From the NCBI RefSeq assembly GCF_001513955.1, contig NZ_KQ948153.1:157678-221677 (forward strand): a DNA stretch of 64,000 bases. Direction: 5' to 3'. This document shows positions 25,016 to 34,300 of the stretch, piece after piece (position 1 is the first letter of the stretch; every line of letters starts with the position of its first letter). Below the pieces are notes generated by a model. That model saw only the letters and a list, made by a program, of their open reading frames with translations, ran no database searches and was not told the DNA's origin. Position numbers and translations under genes: made by a program. Source of the DNA: Streptomyces pseudovenezuelae. Lineage in GTDB: Bacteria > Actinomycetota > Actinomycetes > Streptomycetales > Streptomycetaceae.

Positions 25016-25052
25016 CACCCCAGGAACTGCCCTGGCCCCCTGAGTGAGCGGC

Positions 25053-25562
25053 TCAGCGGAGCCAGGGCAGATCCGCGCCCGCCTCGTCCGGCTGGAGTCC
25101 CTCGGCGACGATCCGCATGATCTCGCCGAGGGACTTCTGCTGCTCCGGGGTGAGCCGGTCGAAGAGGGCGTTGCGCACGGCCCGCACATGGCCGGGCGCG
25201 GCGCCCTTCAGCATCTCCAGGCCCGGGTCGGTGAGCACCGCGAACTGGCCGCGCTTGTCGTCGGGGCAGTCCTCACGGCGCACCCAGCCGTTGCGCTCCA
25301 GCCGGGCGATCGCGTGTGAGAGCCGGGACCGGGTGATCTTCGCCTTCATGGCCAGCTCGGTCATCCGCAGCCGCCGGTCCGGGGACTCGGCGAGGCCCAC
25401 GAGCAGTCCGTAGTAGATGTGCGGCATGCCGGCGTCCCGCTGGAGCTGGCGGTCGAGGTGATCCTCCAGGAGGGTCGTGGCGTGCACATAGGAACGCCAG
25501 ATGCGCTGCTCTTCGTCGTCGAGCCACCGGGGCTCCTCGTCGGGGACGGATGCCGTGTTCAT
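25053..25562 (-). CDS. MarR-family regulator
   Basis: 169 aa from ATG 25562. Winged helix: LRMTELAMKAKITRSRLSHA with wing DDKRGQFAVLTDPG. It is divergent from a DODA-type dioxygenase gene; two inverted AT-rich sites lie between them. MarR proteins respond to phenolic ligands, so repression of the dioxygenase is the natural inference. The start is not certain: GTG 25571 is also possible and the ribosome binding site is weak. Confidence 0.9.
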   Translation of the reverse strand: MNTASVPDEEPRWLDDEEQRIWRSYVHATTLLEDHLDRQLQRDAGMPHIYYGLLVGLAESPDRRLRMTELAMKAKITRSRLSHAIARLERNGWVRREDCPDDKRGQFAVLTDPGLEMLKGAAPGHVRAVRNALFDRLTPEQQKSLGEIMRIVAEGLQPDEAGADLPWLR

Positions 25563-25586
25563 GTATCCCACTCTACGAGCTCTCTC

Positions 25587-25644
25587 CTTGAAGCTTAAAC
25601 AAATGCGGCGTACAGTCATACCGTAAGAAGGTTTAAATTTGAAG
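25587..25644. promoter_or_regulatory. Pair of inverted MarR-type sites in the divergent promoter
   Basis: CTTGAAGCTTAAAC (25587-25600) and GTTTAAATTTGAAG (25631-25644) are inverted copies matching at 11 of 14 positions, with centres 44 bp apart. Each half is itself nearly palindromic and strikingly AT-rich for this genome. Confidence 0.6.
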
Positions 25645-25681
25645 CACTTAGTGCATCGGAAGTACCGGAGGAGTCCCCGCC

Positions 25682-26473
25682 ATGTCCGCCGACACGCTGG
25701 AGCGCATGCCCGCCCTCTATCTGAGTCACGGTGCCCCGCCGCTCGCCGACGACCCGATCTGGCCCGGCCAGCTCGCCGCCTGGTCCGCCGGCCTGCCCCG
25801 CCCCAAGGCGATCCTCATGGTCTCCGCCCACTGGGAGGAGGCCCCCCTCGCCCTCGGCGCGATACGGACCGTCCCGCTCGTCTACGACTTCTGGGGCTTC
25901 CCCGAGCACTACTACAAGGTGACGTACGCAGCCCCCGGCGCGCCCGAACTCGCCGATTCGGTGCGTAAGTTGCTGCGCGCCCCCGGGGTCCCCGTGCAGG
26001 ACGTCCCGGACCGCGGACTCGACCACGGCGCGTACGTCCCCCTCGTCGAGATGTTCCCCGAGGCCGACATCCCCGTCCTGCAGATCTCCATGCCGACCCT
26101 CGACCCGGTCAAGCTGATGGACATCGGCCGCAAGCTGGCCCCCCTGCGCGACGAGGGCGTCCTGATCGTCGGCTCCGGCTTCTTCACCCACAACCTCGCC
26201 GCCCTGCGGCACACCGGCTCGGGAGTGCCCACCTGGTCCTCGGAGTTCGACGACTGGGGCCGCCGCGCGCTGGAGGCGCGGGACGTGGACTCCCTGCTGG
26301 ACTTCCTCGACAAGGCCCCGGCGGGGCGCTACGCCCATCCGCGCACCGAGCACTTCGCGCCTCTCTTCGTCACCATGGGCGCGGCGGACGTGAGCGGTGA
26401 GCTGGACACGCAGAAGTCCGTGATCGACGGCTTCTGGCTGGGCATGGCCAAGCGGTCGGTGCAGTTCGGCTGA
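25682..26473 (+). CDS. DODA-type (LigB-like) extradiol ring-cleavage dioxygenase
   Basis: 263 aa, ATG 25682, with CGGAGGAG upstream. Metal ligands of the class III extradiol family are visible: H16 (YLSHGAPP), H50 (VSAHWEE) and H170 (GFFTHNL); H115 (GLDHGAY) serves as the second-sphere/acid-base residue. Homologues cleave catechol-type rings (DOPA 4,5-dioxygenase, YgiD). It acts in the cytoplasm, probably on a phenolic compound sensed by the divergent MarR. Confidence 0.92.
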   Translation: MSADTLERMPALYLSHGAPPLADDPIWPGQLAAWSAGLPRPKAILMVSAHWEEAPLALGAIRTVPLVYDFWGFPEHYYKVTYAAPGAPELADSVRKLLRAPGVPVQDVPDRGLDHGAYVPLVEMFPEADIPVLQISMPTLDPVKLMDIGRKLAPLRDEGVLIVGSGFFTHNLAALRHTGSGVPTWSSEFDDWGRRALEARDVDSLLDFLDKAPAGRYAHPRTEHFAPLFVTMGAADVSGELDTQKSVIDGFWLGMAKRSVQFG

Positions 26474-26491
26474 CGTCCCCGCGCGGGGCTG

Positions 26492-27022
26492 CTAGAGGTC
26501 TTTCTCGTACCAGGCCACGTCCCAGTAGCGGCCGAACTTCCGGCCCACCTCCCGGTACGTGCCGACGTACCGGAACCCGAAGCGCTCGTGCAGCCGCGTG
26601 GACGCCTCGTTCGGCTGGGCGATGCCCGCGTAGGCGCGATGCAGGTCCTCGCCCGCCAGGGCCTCGAAGAGGGCCTTGTAGAGGAGGGTGCCGATACCCC
26701 GGCCGCCCGCGTCCGGGGCGAGGTAGACGGTGACCTCCACGGAGGTCGCGTACGCGGGCTTCGCGCGAAAGGGGCTGGAAGTGGCGTACCCGAGAACCCG
26801 CTGTGAGGTTCCTGTCGGCTCCGTGTCGGTGGCAACCATCAGGCGGTACGGGCCGTCTTCAGGGTGGGAGAGCAGCCAAGGGCGGCGTTCTTCCGGGGTG
26901 AAGACGGCGGTGTCGAATGTGATGGGCGTCTCACGAACGTAGTGGTTGTAGATGTCGGTGAGGGCCCCGAGGTCGCTTTCGGCTCCCCGCCTGACCTGCA
27001 CCTCTGTACGCTCCGACGGCAT
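26492..27022 (-). CDS. GNAT N-acetyltransferase (phosphinothricin acetyltransferase-like)
   Basis: 176 aa from ATG 27022, with GAGGAGG upstream. The Pat/Bar-type pattern is present: DLGALTDIYNHYVRETPITF at the N-terminus, acetyl-CoA loop GGRGIGTLLYKAL and NEASTRLHERFGFRYVGTYR. It transfers acetyl groups to amines; the native substrate may be an amino acid analogue. It ends 19 nt from the convergent dioxygenase gene. Confidence 0.9.
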   Translation of the reverse strand: MPSERTEVQVRRGAESDLGALTDIYNHYVRETPITFDTAVFTPEERRPWLLSHPEDGPYRLMVATDTEPTGTSQRVLGYATSSPFRAKPAYATSVEVTVYLAPDAGGRGIGTLLYKALFEALAGEDLHRAYAGIAQPNEASTRLHERFGFRYVGTYREVGRKFGRYWDVAWYEKDL

Positions 27023-27082
27023 CACGCCTCCTCGTGTGGCCGGACAGGATACTGCAAGATCAGAAAAATAGCGGCACGCCTT

Positions 27083-27110
27083 GGGAATTCTGTCCGGTTT
27101 CCAGTCGTTG
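27083..27110 (+). promoter_or_regulatory. SigR-type promoter of hrdD
   Basis: GGGAAT-N18-GTTG (GGAAT 27084-27088, GTT 27107-27109) matches the sigma-R consensus GGAAT-N18/19-GTT exactly. It gives a leader of about 100 nt. Transcription of hrdD by the thiol-oxidative-stress factor SigR has been reported for S. coelicolor. Confidence 0.85.
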
Positions 27111-27215
27111 TTTCCATCGGATGCAGGGCACCCGAGGAGAGTCCGGGAAGCAACCGGAGCCGGGACCTTACGTCCGAAGGACCACCCGCTGACCCAACAT
27201 CGCAAGGGAGCACGC

Positions 27216-28214
27216 ATGGCAACCCGTGCCGTCGCCCGTCGTAAGTCCGCCACCGGCGGGTCTACCGACGCGGCACGCAGTGTTCGCGTCCATGGCGGCG
27301 AGATCGCCGACCGCGACCTGGTCGGCATGTACCTCGACGAGATCGCGCGTACGCCGCTGCTCGACGCCGCCAAGGAAGTCGAGCTGTCCCAGATCATCGA
27401 GGCGGGTGTGTTCGCCCGACAGGTCCTCGACGGGTTCGAGGAGGCCAAGGCGGACGCCACCCGCGAGGAGCTGGAGGCGTTGGTGGAGGAGAGCGAGCGC
27501 GCCAAGGACGTGTTCATCCGCTCCAACCTCCGCCTGGTCGTCGCCGTGGCCCGCCGCTACCCCCGCAGCGGACTGCCCCTGCTCGACCTGATCCAGGAGG
27601 GCAACGCCGGCCTGGTGCGCGCGGTCGAGAAGTTCGACTACCGCAAGGGCTTCAAGTTCTCGACGTACGCGACCTGGTGGATCCGTCAGGCCATCACCCG
27701 CTCCATCGCCGACCAGTCCCGCACCATCCGGCTGCCCGTCCACCTGGTGGAGGAGCTGGGCCGCATCCGCCGTGTGCAGCGCGAGTTCAACCGCGAGCAC
27801 GGCCGCGACCCGGAGCCCGCGGAGATCGCCGCCGAGCTCGGCTCCAACCCCGAGCGCGTGGTCGACGTCCTGGACTGGGCCCGCGACCCGGTGTCGCTGA
27901 ACATGTCGGTGGACGACGACGGTGACACCCAGTTCGGCGACCTCCTGGAGGACACCTCCGCGGTCTCGCCGGAGCAGTCGGTGCTGACACTGCTGCGCAG
28001 CGAGGAACTGGACGACCTCATCGGCCGCCTCGACCAGCGCACCGCGTCCATCATCAAGATGCGGTACGGCATCGAGGACGGGCGCGAGCGCACCCTGACC
28101 GAGGTCGGCAAGGAGCACGGACTCACCCGTGAGCGGATCCGGCAGATCGAGAAGCACGCCCTGCTGGAGCTGAAGAAGCTGGCGCGGTCCACCGGGTTCG
28201 ACGCGGCGGCGTAG
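27216..28214 (+). CDS. hrdD: RNA polymerase sigma factor HrdD (group 2 sigma-70)
   Basis: 332 aa, ATG 27216, with AAGGGAG upstream. Regions 1.2-2 (DLVGMYLDEIARTPLLDAAK, NLRLVVAVARRYPRSGLPLL, YATWWIRQAITRSIADQSRT), 3 and 4 (GLTRERIRQIEKHALLELKK) are complete, without the long region 1.1 of HrdB. Length and N-terminus match S. coelicolor HrdD as I recall it. It recognises the same promoters as the principal factor and is dispensable. A perfect SigR-type promoter lies upstream. Confidence 0.95.
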   Translation: MATRAVARRKSATGGSTDAARSVRVHGGEIADRDLVGMYLDEIARTPLLDAAKEVELSQIIEAGVFARQVLDGFEEAKADATREELEALVEESERAKDVFIRSNLRLVVAVARRYPRSGLPLLDLIQEGNAGLVRAVEKFDYRKGFKFSTYATWWIRQAITRSIADQSRTIRLPVHLVEELGRIRRVQREFNREHGRDPEPAEIAAELGSNPERVVDVLDWARDPVSLNMSVDDDGDTQFGDLLEDTSAVSPEQSVLTLLRSEELDDLIGRLDQRTASIIKMRYGIEDGRERTLTEVGKEHGLTRERIRQIEKHALLELKKLARSTGFDAAA

Positions 28215-28286
28215 TCGGGGTGTGCCCGCGTGCGCCGGGTGGCGAAAGACCGCGTAAACATGGCTGTACTAGGTCGCTTAACCGGC

Positions 28287-28316
28287 TGGACCCTGGGCAC
28301 AAGACTTCAGGGTCCA
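28287..28316. terminator. Hairpin downstream of hrdD
   Basis: A 9-bp perfect stem, TGGACCCTG with CAGGGTCCA, and a 12-nt loop lie 72 nt after the hrdD stop. The surrounding bases superficially look like part of a tRNA, but no cloverleaf closes. It may be a terminator or a mRNA 3' structure. Confidence 0.45.
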
Positions 28317-28418
28317 CCTGTTCGAGTCCCGGAGGTCGTGCTGTCGGACCCACCGGGCCCATCGGACCCTCCTGAACCAAGTCCCGACGCAATCCCCCCC
28401 GGCGCCGGGACTCTCCCC

Positions 28419-28470
28419 GAGCCGGACTTCGGCGCCCACCCCCCCCGGGCGCCGGGGTCCGGCTCTTTTT
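28419..28470 (+). terminator. Intrinsic terminator after hrdD
   Basis: The outer 9-bp stem GAGCCGGAC/GTCCGGCTC encloses an inner GGCGCCC/GGGCGCC stem and is followed by TTTTT at 28466-28470. This is a classical terminator. Confidence 0.85.
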
Positions 28471-28490
28471 ACGCCCCGGAACAGCGCAAC

Positions 28491-28529
28491 GGTGGGTCAC
28501 CCCGTACCTGAACCACGGGGTGACCCACC
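28491..28529. terminator. 15-bp hairpin between hrdD and the WYL gene
   Basis: GGTGGGTCACCCCGT pairs perfectly with ACGGGGTGACCCACC across a 9-nt loop. It is probably the terminator for the leftward WYL-regulator transcript. Confidence 0.7.
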
Positions 28530-28563
28530 GAAGGGGAGATTCTGTCACATCGACGGGGATGCC

Positions 28564-29535
28564 TCAGGCGCCTTCCCCTGCCGCCCGTACCAGTCGTCTC
28601 CCCAGCTCCCGCACCACGTCAACGAGTTCCGGCGGCTCCTGCACCCGGAACTCCACCCCCGTCATCGCCAGCCGTACCGCCATCCAGTCCACGGCATCCC
28701 CCACCGTCGCCCGCAACCGGCACCGTCCCGCACCCAGGGGCTCCGGCACCCCCATCCATCCCGGCACCCGGGGCCCGACCACCGACACCTCCGCCTCGAA
28801 GGTCACGACCAGCTCGTACGTCTCCTGACGGCGGTACATCGACTGCCGCAGGTACTCCGCCGCACTCCCCGTCGGCAACTCCCGCGGCGTGAACCGGGCC
28901 CCCGTGGCGAAGGGGTCGTCGACCCGGTCGACCCGGAAGGTCCGCCAGTCGTCGCGGTCGAGGTCGTAGGCGATGAGGTACCAGCGCTGACCGGTGGAGA
29001 CCAGCCGGTACGGCTCCACCACCCGGCGTGACTCGGCGCCGTCCTTCGCGCGGTAGGCGAAGCGCAGGCGTTCGTGGCCGGCCACCGTGGACGCCATCAC
29101 CGTCAGGGTCTCGGTCGGGATGCTCGCCCCGTCCCCGCTGGTCAGCGGAGTCGTCGCGGCCTGGAGGGTGGACACGCGGTGCCGCAGCCGGGAGGGCAGG
29201 ACCTGCTCCAGTTTCGCCAGCGCCCGTACGGAGGCCTCGTCCACCCCCTCGACCGCGTGCCCCGCCCCCGCCCGCAGTCCGACCGCGATGGCCACCGCCT
29301 CCTCGTCGTCGAGGACGAGCGGGGGCATGGCCTTGCCCGCGACGAGCCGGTAGCCGCCGTCGGAGCCCTTGGACGCCTCGACGGGATAGCCCAGTTCGCG
29401 CAGCCGGTCGATGTCCCGCCGGACCGTGCGGCGGGAGACCCCCAGCCGGTCGGCGAGCTCACCGCCGGGCCATTCACGGGGCGTCTGGAGAAGGGACAGG
29501 AGCGTCAGGAGCCGTGCCGGAGTGTCCGTCGTCAT
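28564..29535 (-). CDS. HTH/WYL-domain transcriptional regulator
   Basis: 323 aa from ATG 29535. It has an N-terminal winged helix (LADRLGVSRRTVRRDIDRLR) and a WYL domain (LRFAYRAKDGAESRRVVEPY, QRWYLIAYDLDRDDWRTFRV) plus a C-terminal extension. WYL proteins sense nucleic acids or metabolites. It is divergent from an MFS exporter with 62 bp between the starts, which contain a TGACC-N6-GGTCA site, so it probably regulates that exporter. Confidence 0.92.
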   Translation of the reverse strand: MTTDTPARLLTLLSLLQTPREWPGGELADRLGVSRRTVRRDIDRLRELGYPVEASKGSDGGYRLVAGKAMPPLVLDDEEAVAIAVGLRAGAGHAVEGVDEASVRALAKLEQVLPSRLRHRVSTLQAATTPLTSGDGASIPTETLTVMASTVAGHERLRFAYRAKDGAESRRVVEPYRLVSTGQRWYLIAYDLDRDDWRTFRVDRVDDPFATGARFTPRELPTGSAAEYLRQSMYRRQETYELVVTFEAEVSVVGPRVPGWMGVPEPLGAGRCRLRATVGDAVDWMAVRLAMTGVEFRVQEPPELVDVVRELGRRLVRAAGEGA

Positions 29536-29569
29536 GAGTGCGAGAATGCCGTAGAAGTAGGACACGATC

Positions 29570-29585
29570 TGACCTAATGGGGTCA
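29570..29585. promoter_or_regulatory. Operator candidate between the WYL gene and MFS gene
   Basis: The inverted repeat TGACC-N6-GGTCA sits in the 62-bp divergent promoter, overlapping the expected promoter of the exporter. It is a likely site for the WYL regulator. Confidence 0.5.
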
Positions 29586-29597
29586 TAGGTTCAGGAC

Positions 29598-31142
29598 ATG
29601 ACCTCCACCGAGACCTCCCTTTCGGGCATCCCCGACGTACCGTCCGCCGCGGCCGACCGGCGTCGCTGGTTCGCTCTCGCCATCGTGATGACCGCGGCCT
29701 TCATGGACCTCGTCGACGTCACGATCGTCAACATCGCCATTCCCTCCATCCGGCAGGACTCCGGTGCCTCCGTCAGCCACATCCAGTGGATCACCGCCGG
29801 CTATGCCCTCGCCTTCGCCGCGGGGCTGATCACCGGGGGGCGGCTCGGTGACATCCACGGGCGCAAGCGGCTGTTCCTCGTCGGCATCGGCGGGTTCACG
29901 CTCGCGTCGGCGCTGTGCGGCTTCGCCGCGAACCCGGACATGCTGGTGGCGGCCCGGATCCTGCAGGGTGCCATGGCGGCGATGATGGTGCCGCAGGTCC
30001 TGTCGATCGTGCACGCGACCTTCCCGGCGCACGAGCGGGGCAAGGTGTTCGGGCTGTTCGGCGCGGTCGTGGGGCTGGGGGCCGTGTCCGGTCCGCTGCT
30101 CGGGGCGCTGCTGACCGAGTGGAACCTCTTCGGGCTGGAGTGGCGGCCGATCTTCCTCATCAACCTGCCGGTCGGGATCATGGGGCTCGTGCTCGGCAGC
30201 CGCTTCATCACCGAGTCCAAGGCCCCGCGGGCGCTGAAGCTGGACCTGGTGGGCGTGGCCATGGTCGTGCTCGGTCTGCTGATGCTGCTCTACCCGCTGA
30301 CCCGCGGCGAGGAGCTGGACTGGCCGCTGTGGGGATACGTGTCGATGGCCGGCGCGCCCCTCGTGTTCGCGGGGCTGGTGGCGTACGAGAGGCGCAAGGC
30401 CGCGCGGGACGGGTCGCCGCTGGTCGAGCTGTCGCTGTTCAAGGTGAAGAGCTTCGCGGCCGGGATCGCGGTGCAGACCGTGTTCGGGGTCGGGCTCGGC
30501 ATCTTCTTCCTGGTGTGGACGCTGTACATGCAGACCGGTCTGGGCTGGAGCCCGCTGCGGGCGGGGCTGACCGGGGTGCCGTTCTCGCTCGCGGTCTCCA
30601 CGGCGGCGGGGCTGTCGGTGCAGAAGCTCGTGCCGCGGTTCGGACGCGGGGTGCTCCAGGCCGGTGCGCTGCTGTTGGCCGTCGGTGTGCTGCTCTACCT
30701 CTGGGAGGCCGAGCGGTACGGCATGTCGATCAGCTCCTGGCAGATGGCGTTGCCGCTGGTCGTGATGGGCGTGGGCATGGGGCTGATCGTCGCGCCGCTC
30801 ACCGACGCGGTGCTGTCGGAGGTGCCGAAGGAGCACGCCGGGTCGGCGTCCGGACTCATCAACACCGTGCAGCAGATGGGCAACGCGCTGGGGCTCGGGC
30901 TGGTGTCGGTGGTGTTCTTCGGGGTCATCGGGGACGACCTCGGGCCCGAGCAGGTGGGTCCGGCCTTCGTGGACGCCTTCCAGTACGCGCTCGGGTGGGT
31001 CGCGGCGGTGATGGGCGTGATCTTCCTGCTGATGTTCGCGCTGCCGAAGCGGCCGGTGCTGCACGCGGAGGGGCAGGAACCGGAGTTCGACAGCGACGGA
31101 AGTTCGAGCACTGAGCGTCGAGAGCCCGTGCCTGTCGCCTGA
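29598..31142 (+). CDS. MFS drug exporter, DHA2 (14-TM) family
   Basis: 514 aa from ATG 29598. DHA2 signature: AAFMDLVDVTIVNIAIPSIR and motif A GRLGDIHGRKRLFLVG; about 14 membrane segments. It has the same family and length as the exporter at 23406 but is clearly diverged. Proton-driven efflux of a small molecule is likely. The ribosome binding site is weak (AGGTTCAGG), so translation may begin on a short leader. It ends at a hairpin (31154-31184). Confidence 0.92.
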   Translation: MTSTETSLSGIPDVPSAAADRRRWFALAIVMTAAFMDLVDVTIVNIAIPSIRQDSGASVSHIQWITAGYALAFAAGLITGGRLGDIHGRKRLFLVGIGGFTLASALCGFAANPDMLVAARILQGAMAAMMVPQVLSIVHATFPAHERGKVFGLFGAVVGLGAVSGPLLGALLTEWNLFGLEWRPIFLINLPVGIMGLVLGSRFITESKAPRALKLDLVGVAMVVLGLLMLLYPLTRGEELDWPLWGYVSMAGAPLVFAGLVAYERRKAARDGSPLVELSLFKVKSFAAGIAVQTVFGVGLGIFFLVWTLYMQTGLGWSPLRAGLTGVPFSLAVSTAAGLSVQKLVPRFGRGVLQAGALLLAVGVLLYLWEAERYGMSISSWQMALPLVVMGVGMGLIVAPLTDAVLSEVPKEHAGSASGLINTVQQMGNALGLGLVSVVFFGVIGDDLGPEQVGPAFVDAFQYALGWVAAVMGVIFLLMFALPKRPVLHAEGQEPEFDSDGSSSTERREPVPVA

Positions 31143-31153
31143 CCCAGGTGAAG

Positions 31154-31184
31154 TGCCCGTCCAGACAGGTGTCTTGGGCGGGCA
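31154..31184 (+). terminator. Terminator after the MFS gene
   Basis: An imperfect stem of about 13 bp, TGCCCGTCCAGACA with TGTCTTGGGCGGGCA, lies 12 nt after the stop. It separates the exporter from the next transcription unit. Confidence 0.55.
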
Positions 31185-31214
31185 TCGCCGTTGCACACCG
31201 CTACCCTGAGCCCC

Positions 31215-31388
31215 ATGGAACTCTCGTACCACGAACTCGCCATTGAGGGGCTGGTTCCGCCCTTCGGCGAGCTCACTCTGTCATCCGTGGCCGCTCTGGA
31301 CCGTGCGGAGTGGAAAGAACTGCTTGGCCGGACCGTGGAATGGCTGGACAACCCGCTGTCCACGGTGGCAGGCACCCAGGGAAGTTAG
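31215..31388 (+). CDS. 57-aa ORF upstream of the HExxH hydroxylase gene, possible peptide precursor
   Basis: ATG 31215 follows TACCCT by 8 nt, the pattern of a leaderless promoter, and comes after a terminator. The product has an acidic, Leu-rich N-terminal part (ELTLSSVAALDRAEWKELLG) that resembles the leader style of FxsA-type precursors, and a short tail NPLSTVAGTQGS. It lacks the FxSxx C-terminus of true FxsA peptides. It lies 94 nt upstream of a peptide-hydroxylase gene on the same strand. A precursor role is a hypothesis; it could also be a decayed gene. Confidence 0.45.
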   Translation: MELSYHELAIEGLVPPFGELTLSSVAALDRAEWKELLGRTVEWLDNPLSTVAGTQGS

Positions 31389-34300
31389 GAAGTGACGTCC
31401 GGCTCGCGTGGGTTGTGACGTTCTCATGGGCAACTGCAAGTAGGGTGCGGCGCGCGTCCTCTCCGTTGCAGCCAGGAAAGTCGTGCCCGTGCACCAACAG
31501 ACCCTTCTTGACCTTCTTCATGCGCTGGCGTCCACAGCTCAGGACAAGCGAGCGGTCCTGCTCATGCTGGAGGCGCAGTTGCATTGGCGCTTGCTGCTGC
31601 TGCCCTACGTCTGTGACCTCGCTGTCGGACTCGTGGACTACGTCGCAGCCGATGTGATGGGAGCCCAGCGGCTGTTGGCAAGTGTTCTGGCGTCGGACCG
31701 TCCGGGCCAGGCTGCCCTCCGCACCACACTCCTCGATCCGCAGACGACTCTGTGGCTGGTGCGACTCGTGCGCAGGCTGGCAGGGAAGCGGCCGGAGCAC
31801 GCACGTCTCGCGGGTGGGACTCCGCTGTGGGAGGAACTGGAGTTCATGTGGCAGGTGGCGGCCGCCGTGGCGATCCGGACCGGGGTGAATTTCCGGGCGC
31901 CGGTGCTGGTTTCTCGGGGAGAGGTGTTTCTCCCGGGGCTGGGGCGGGCCTTCTTCGGTGGTGACACCTGCGGCCGGGCAGAGGTGCACGCACATGACGG
32001 CACGGTGACCATCACGTCGGATCAGACTGCGGTCACCCTGCCCGAGAAGTGGGAGGACGACGCTCCGGGATGGCATGGTCTGCGCCGGGTGCGCGTTGCC
32101 CACCGTGGCGTCGCTCTCGCAGTCGCCCTCGATGATCTGGGCCCGCGACCGGTGGTGCCCGGTGTGGGCACAGAGGGGCGTCTCACCGCCGGTCAGGTCG
32201 AGGACTGGCGGCGGTGGTTGGACCGCATGTGGCGTCAGCTGGTCGAGGACCACCCGGCCACCGCCCACGCTCTTTCCGCAGGCCTGTGTCATGTCGTACC
32301 TCTGCCCCGTGGTGAGCGGCTGCGCCCTCGCTCGGCCTCGCAGAGCAGCACGTTCGGCTGTGTTCTGCTGTCCGCACCCGATGACGACGAGAATGTTCTT
32401 CCGGCGCAACTCGGGGCCACTGTGGTGCATGAGTTCCGACACACCCTTCTGCATGGACTCGACTTGCCCGCACGGCTCTTCACGTCGCGCGGCGAACACT
32501 CCGATGCCCGGTACTACGCGCCGTGGCGGGACGACCCCCGGCCCTGGGCGGGACTGCTGCACGGGGCCTACGCCTTCTCCGGGGTCACGCAGTTCTGGTG
32601 TGAACGCGGTGTCGAGGGCCTTGCGGGATTCGAGTTCGCCTGGGGCCGGAATGTCGTACGCGAGGTGCTCGACACTTTGAGCGGCGACGTGGATTGTGAC
32701 GACCCCAAGCTGACTCAGCCCGGCCATGATGTTGTGCGGGCCCTCGTCGAGCAGAGCGCGTCCTGGTGGGAGACGCGGGTGGGGCGACGTGAAGAACGTC
32801 TCGCCGGCCTCGCGACAAGCCACCACCGTGCCGCCTGGTGCGCTCACCACCGGCGTGTACCGGACGAGGTCCGCGTGAGCCCGCTCCGCCGTGGACAGTG
32901 CCTCCGCGTGGAGCCCGGCCTGGCGCAGGGCGACGGAGAGGTATCGCAGGACGGAGAGAGTGAGTGGGTTGTCGCGTCCCACCAGCTCAATGGCCTGCTC
33001 GTAGATCTCCCGGTGGCGGATGAGTGCCGCGCTGTACTCGCCGAGTTCACGCATGTCGAGGGCGAGACCGAACCAGGTGCGCAGTGATTCGACGCGATTG
33101 TGCCCGTAGACAAGCGTATAGCTGCGCCAGGTCTGCTCGTCCAAGAGCCGGGCCTGTGCGAAGTCGCCGGTCAGCCGGAGGCTCACGGCGAGGTTGTAGG
33201 CGGCCCGCAGGGTCTCCGGGTCGTCGGGACCGAGCAGTCGGAGGTACTTCTGGTGCACGGAGTCCGAGAGCCTTAGAGCCTCGGTGAAATCTCCGCGTAC
33301 CCGGTGGTCGAGTGCGACGTTGCCCAACGCGTCCACAGTGTCCTGGTGTTCGGGGCCCGCTGACCTGCGGTAGGCCTCCAAGACGTTCGCGTTCAGCTCC
33401 GCGGCCTCTTGATACCGGCCCAGGCTGAACAGCAGAAATCCTTGCCAGCGGGCGATCTGCAGGGTGTGCGGGTGGTCCATGCCGAGAGTCCGGGCCCAGG
33501 CCTCGTGCGCGGTGTGCGCCAGATCATGCCCTGTCTCGTAGTCACCCCAGCGCAACAGATAGATGGTCTCGTTGACCACCAGGCCGCGGACCTGGCTCTC
33601 CGCGGAACTCACCGCGCCGGAGACGATGACGTGGGGGTAGAGCTTCGCGTACCGCGGCCAACACGCGGTGTTCCCAGGGTCGTTCGGGTCGCTTGCCGCC
33701 AGCAGAAGGTGCGCGCCGCGCCGTATGACGGCCTGGTCGTCCTCGGTCATCCGGAGCTGAAGGGCCGCCCGTACCAGGCGGTGCATCTGAAGGGAGTTGG
33801 CATGATGGTGGAACCGGGCAAGCGAGTAGCGGCCCACCTCCCTGATCGCCTGGCCCAGCCGGATGGGATCACCCAGAACGGCGTCCAACTCCGGGGAGAT
33901 CGCCTCGCACGACCGGGGGGTGAACAAGGAGCGGGAGATCGGCTCGGGCGCGTAGCACGAGCACACCTGCAACAGCTGGTACGCGGCGGGGTTCCTGCTC
34001 TCGAGTTCGTCCAGCGAGATGTTCCACGCCGCGATCGCGGGGTGACCTCCGTCCGTGGGAGCCGTGCCCTGCAACAGGTCGATCTGCTTCTCGTCGAGGA
34101 GCCGCAGATACTCCTCCACCCGCATACCGGTCTCGGCGTGCCAGGCGGCCGCCTGCTCGATGGCCATGGGGAGATCGCCGAGTGCTTCCGCGAGTCGGTC
34201 GGCGTTCTCGTCGTCGATCTCCCGGCCTCGGACTTTCAGCAGACTCTTGCTCTCCTCGCGCTGGAAGACATCGACCTCCAGCGGGCGGGCGAGGGCGGCC

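Noticed and set aside
28260..28340. tRNA-like sequence with TTCGAGTCCC
   Set aside because: The T stem and acceptor stem do not pair, so no cloverleaf closes.
28260..28511. Open frame with ATG and a TTA (bldA-type) codon after hrdD
   Set aside because: No ribosome binding site, low third-position GC at the start, and it runs through three hairpins including a T-run terminator; non-coding.
31273..32845. Antisense continuation of the NB-ARC/TPR frame as genuine protein
   Set aside because: It is exactly antisense to the well-conserved HExxH gene and shows no TPR pattern; it stays open because stop codons are rare in GC-rich DNA.
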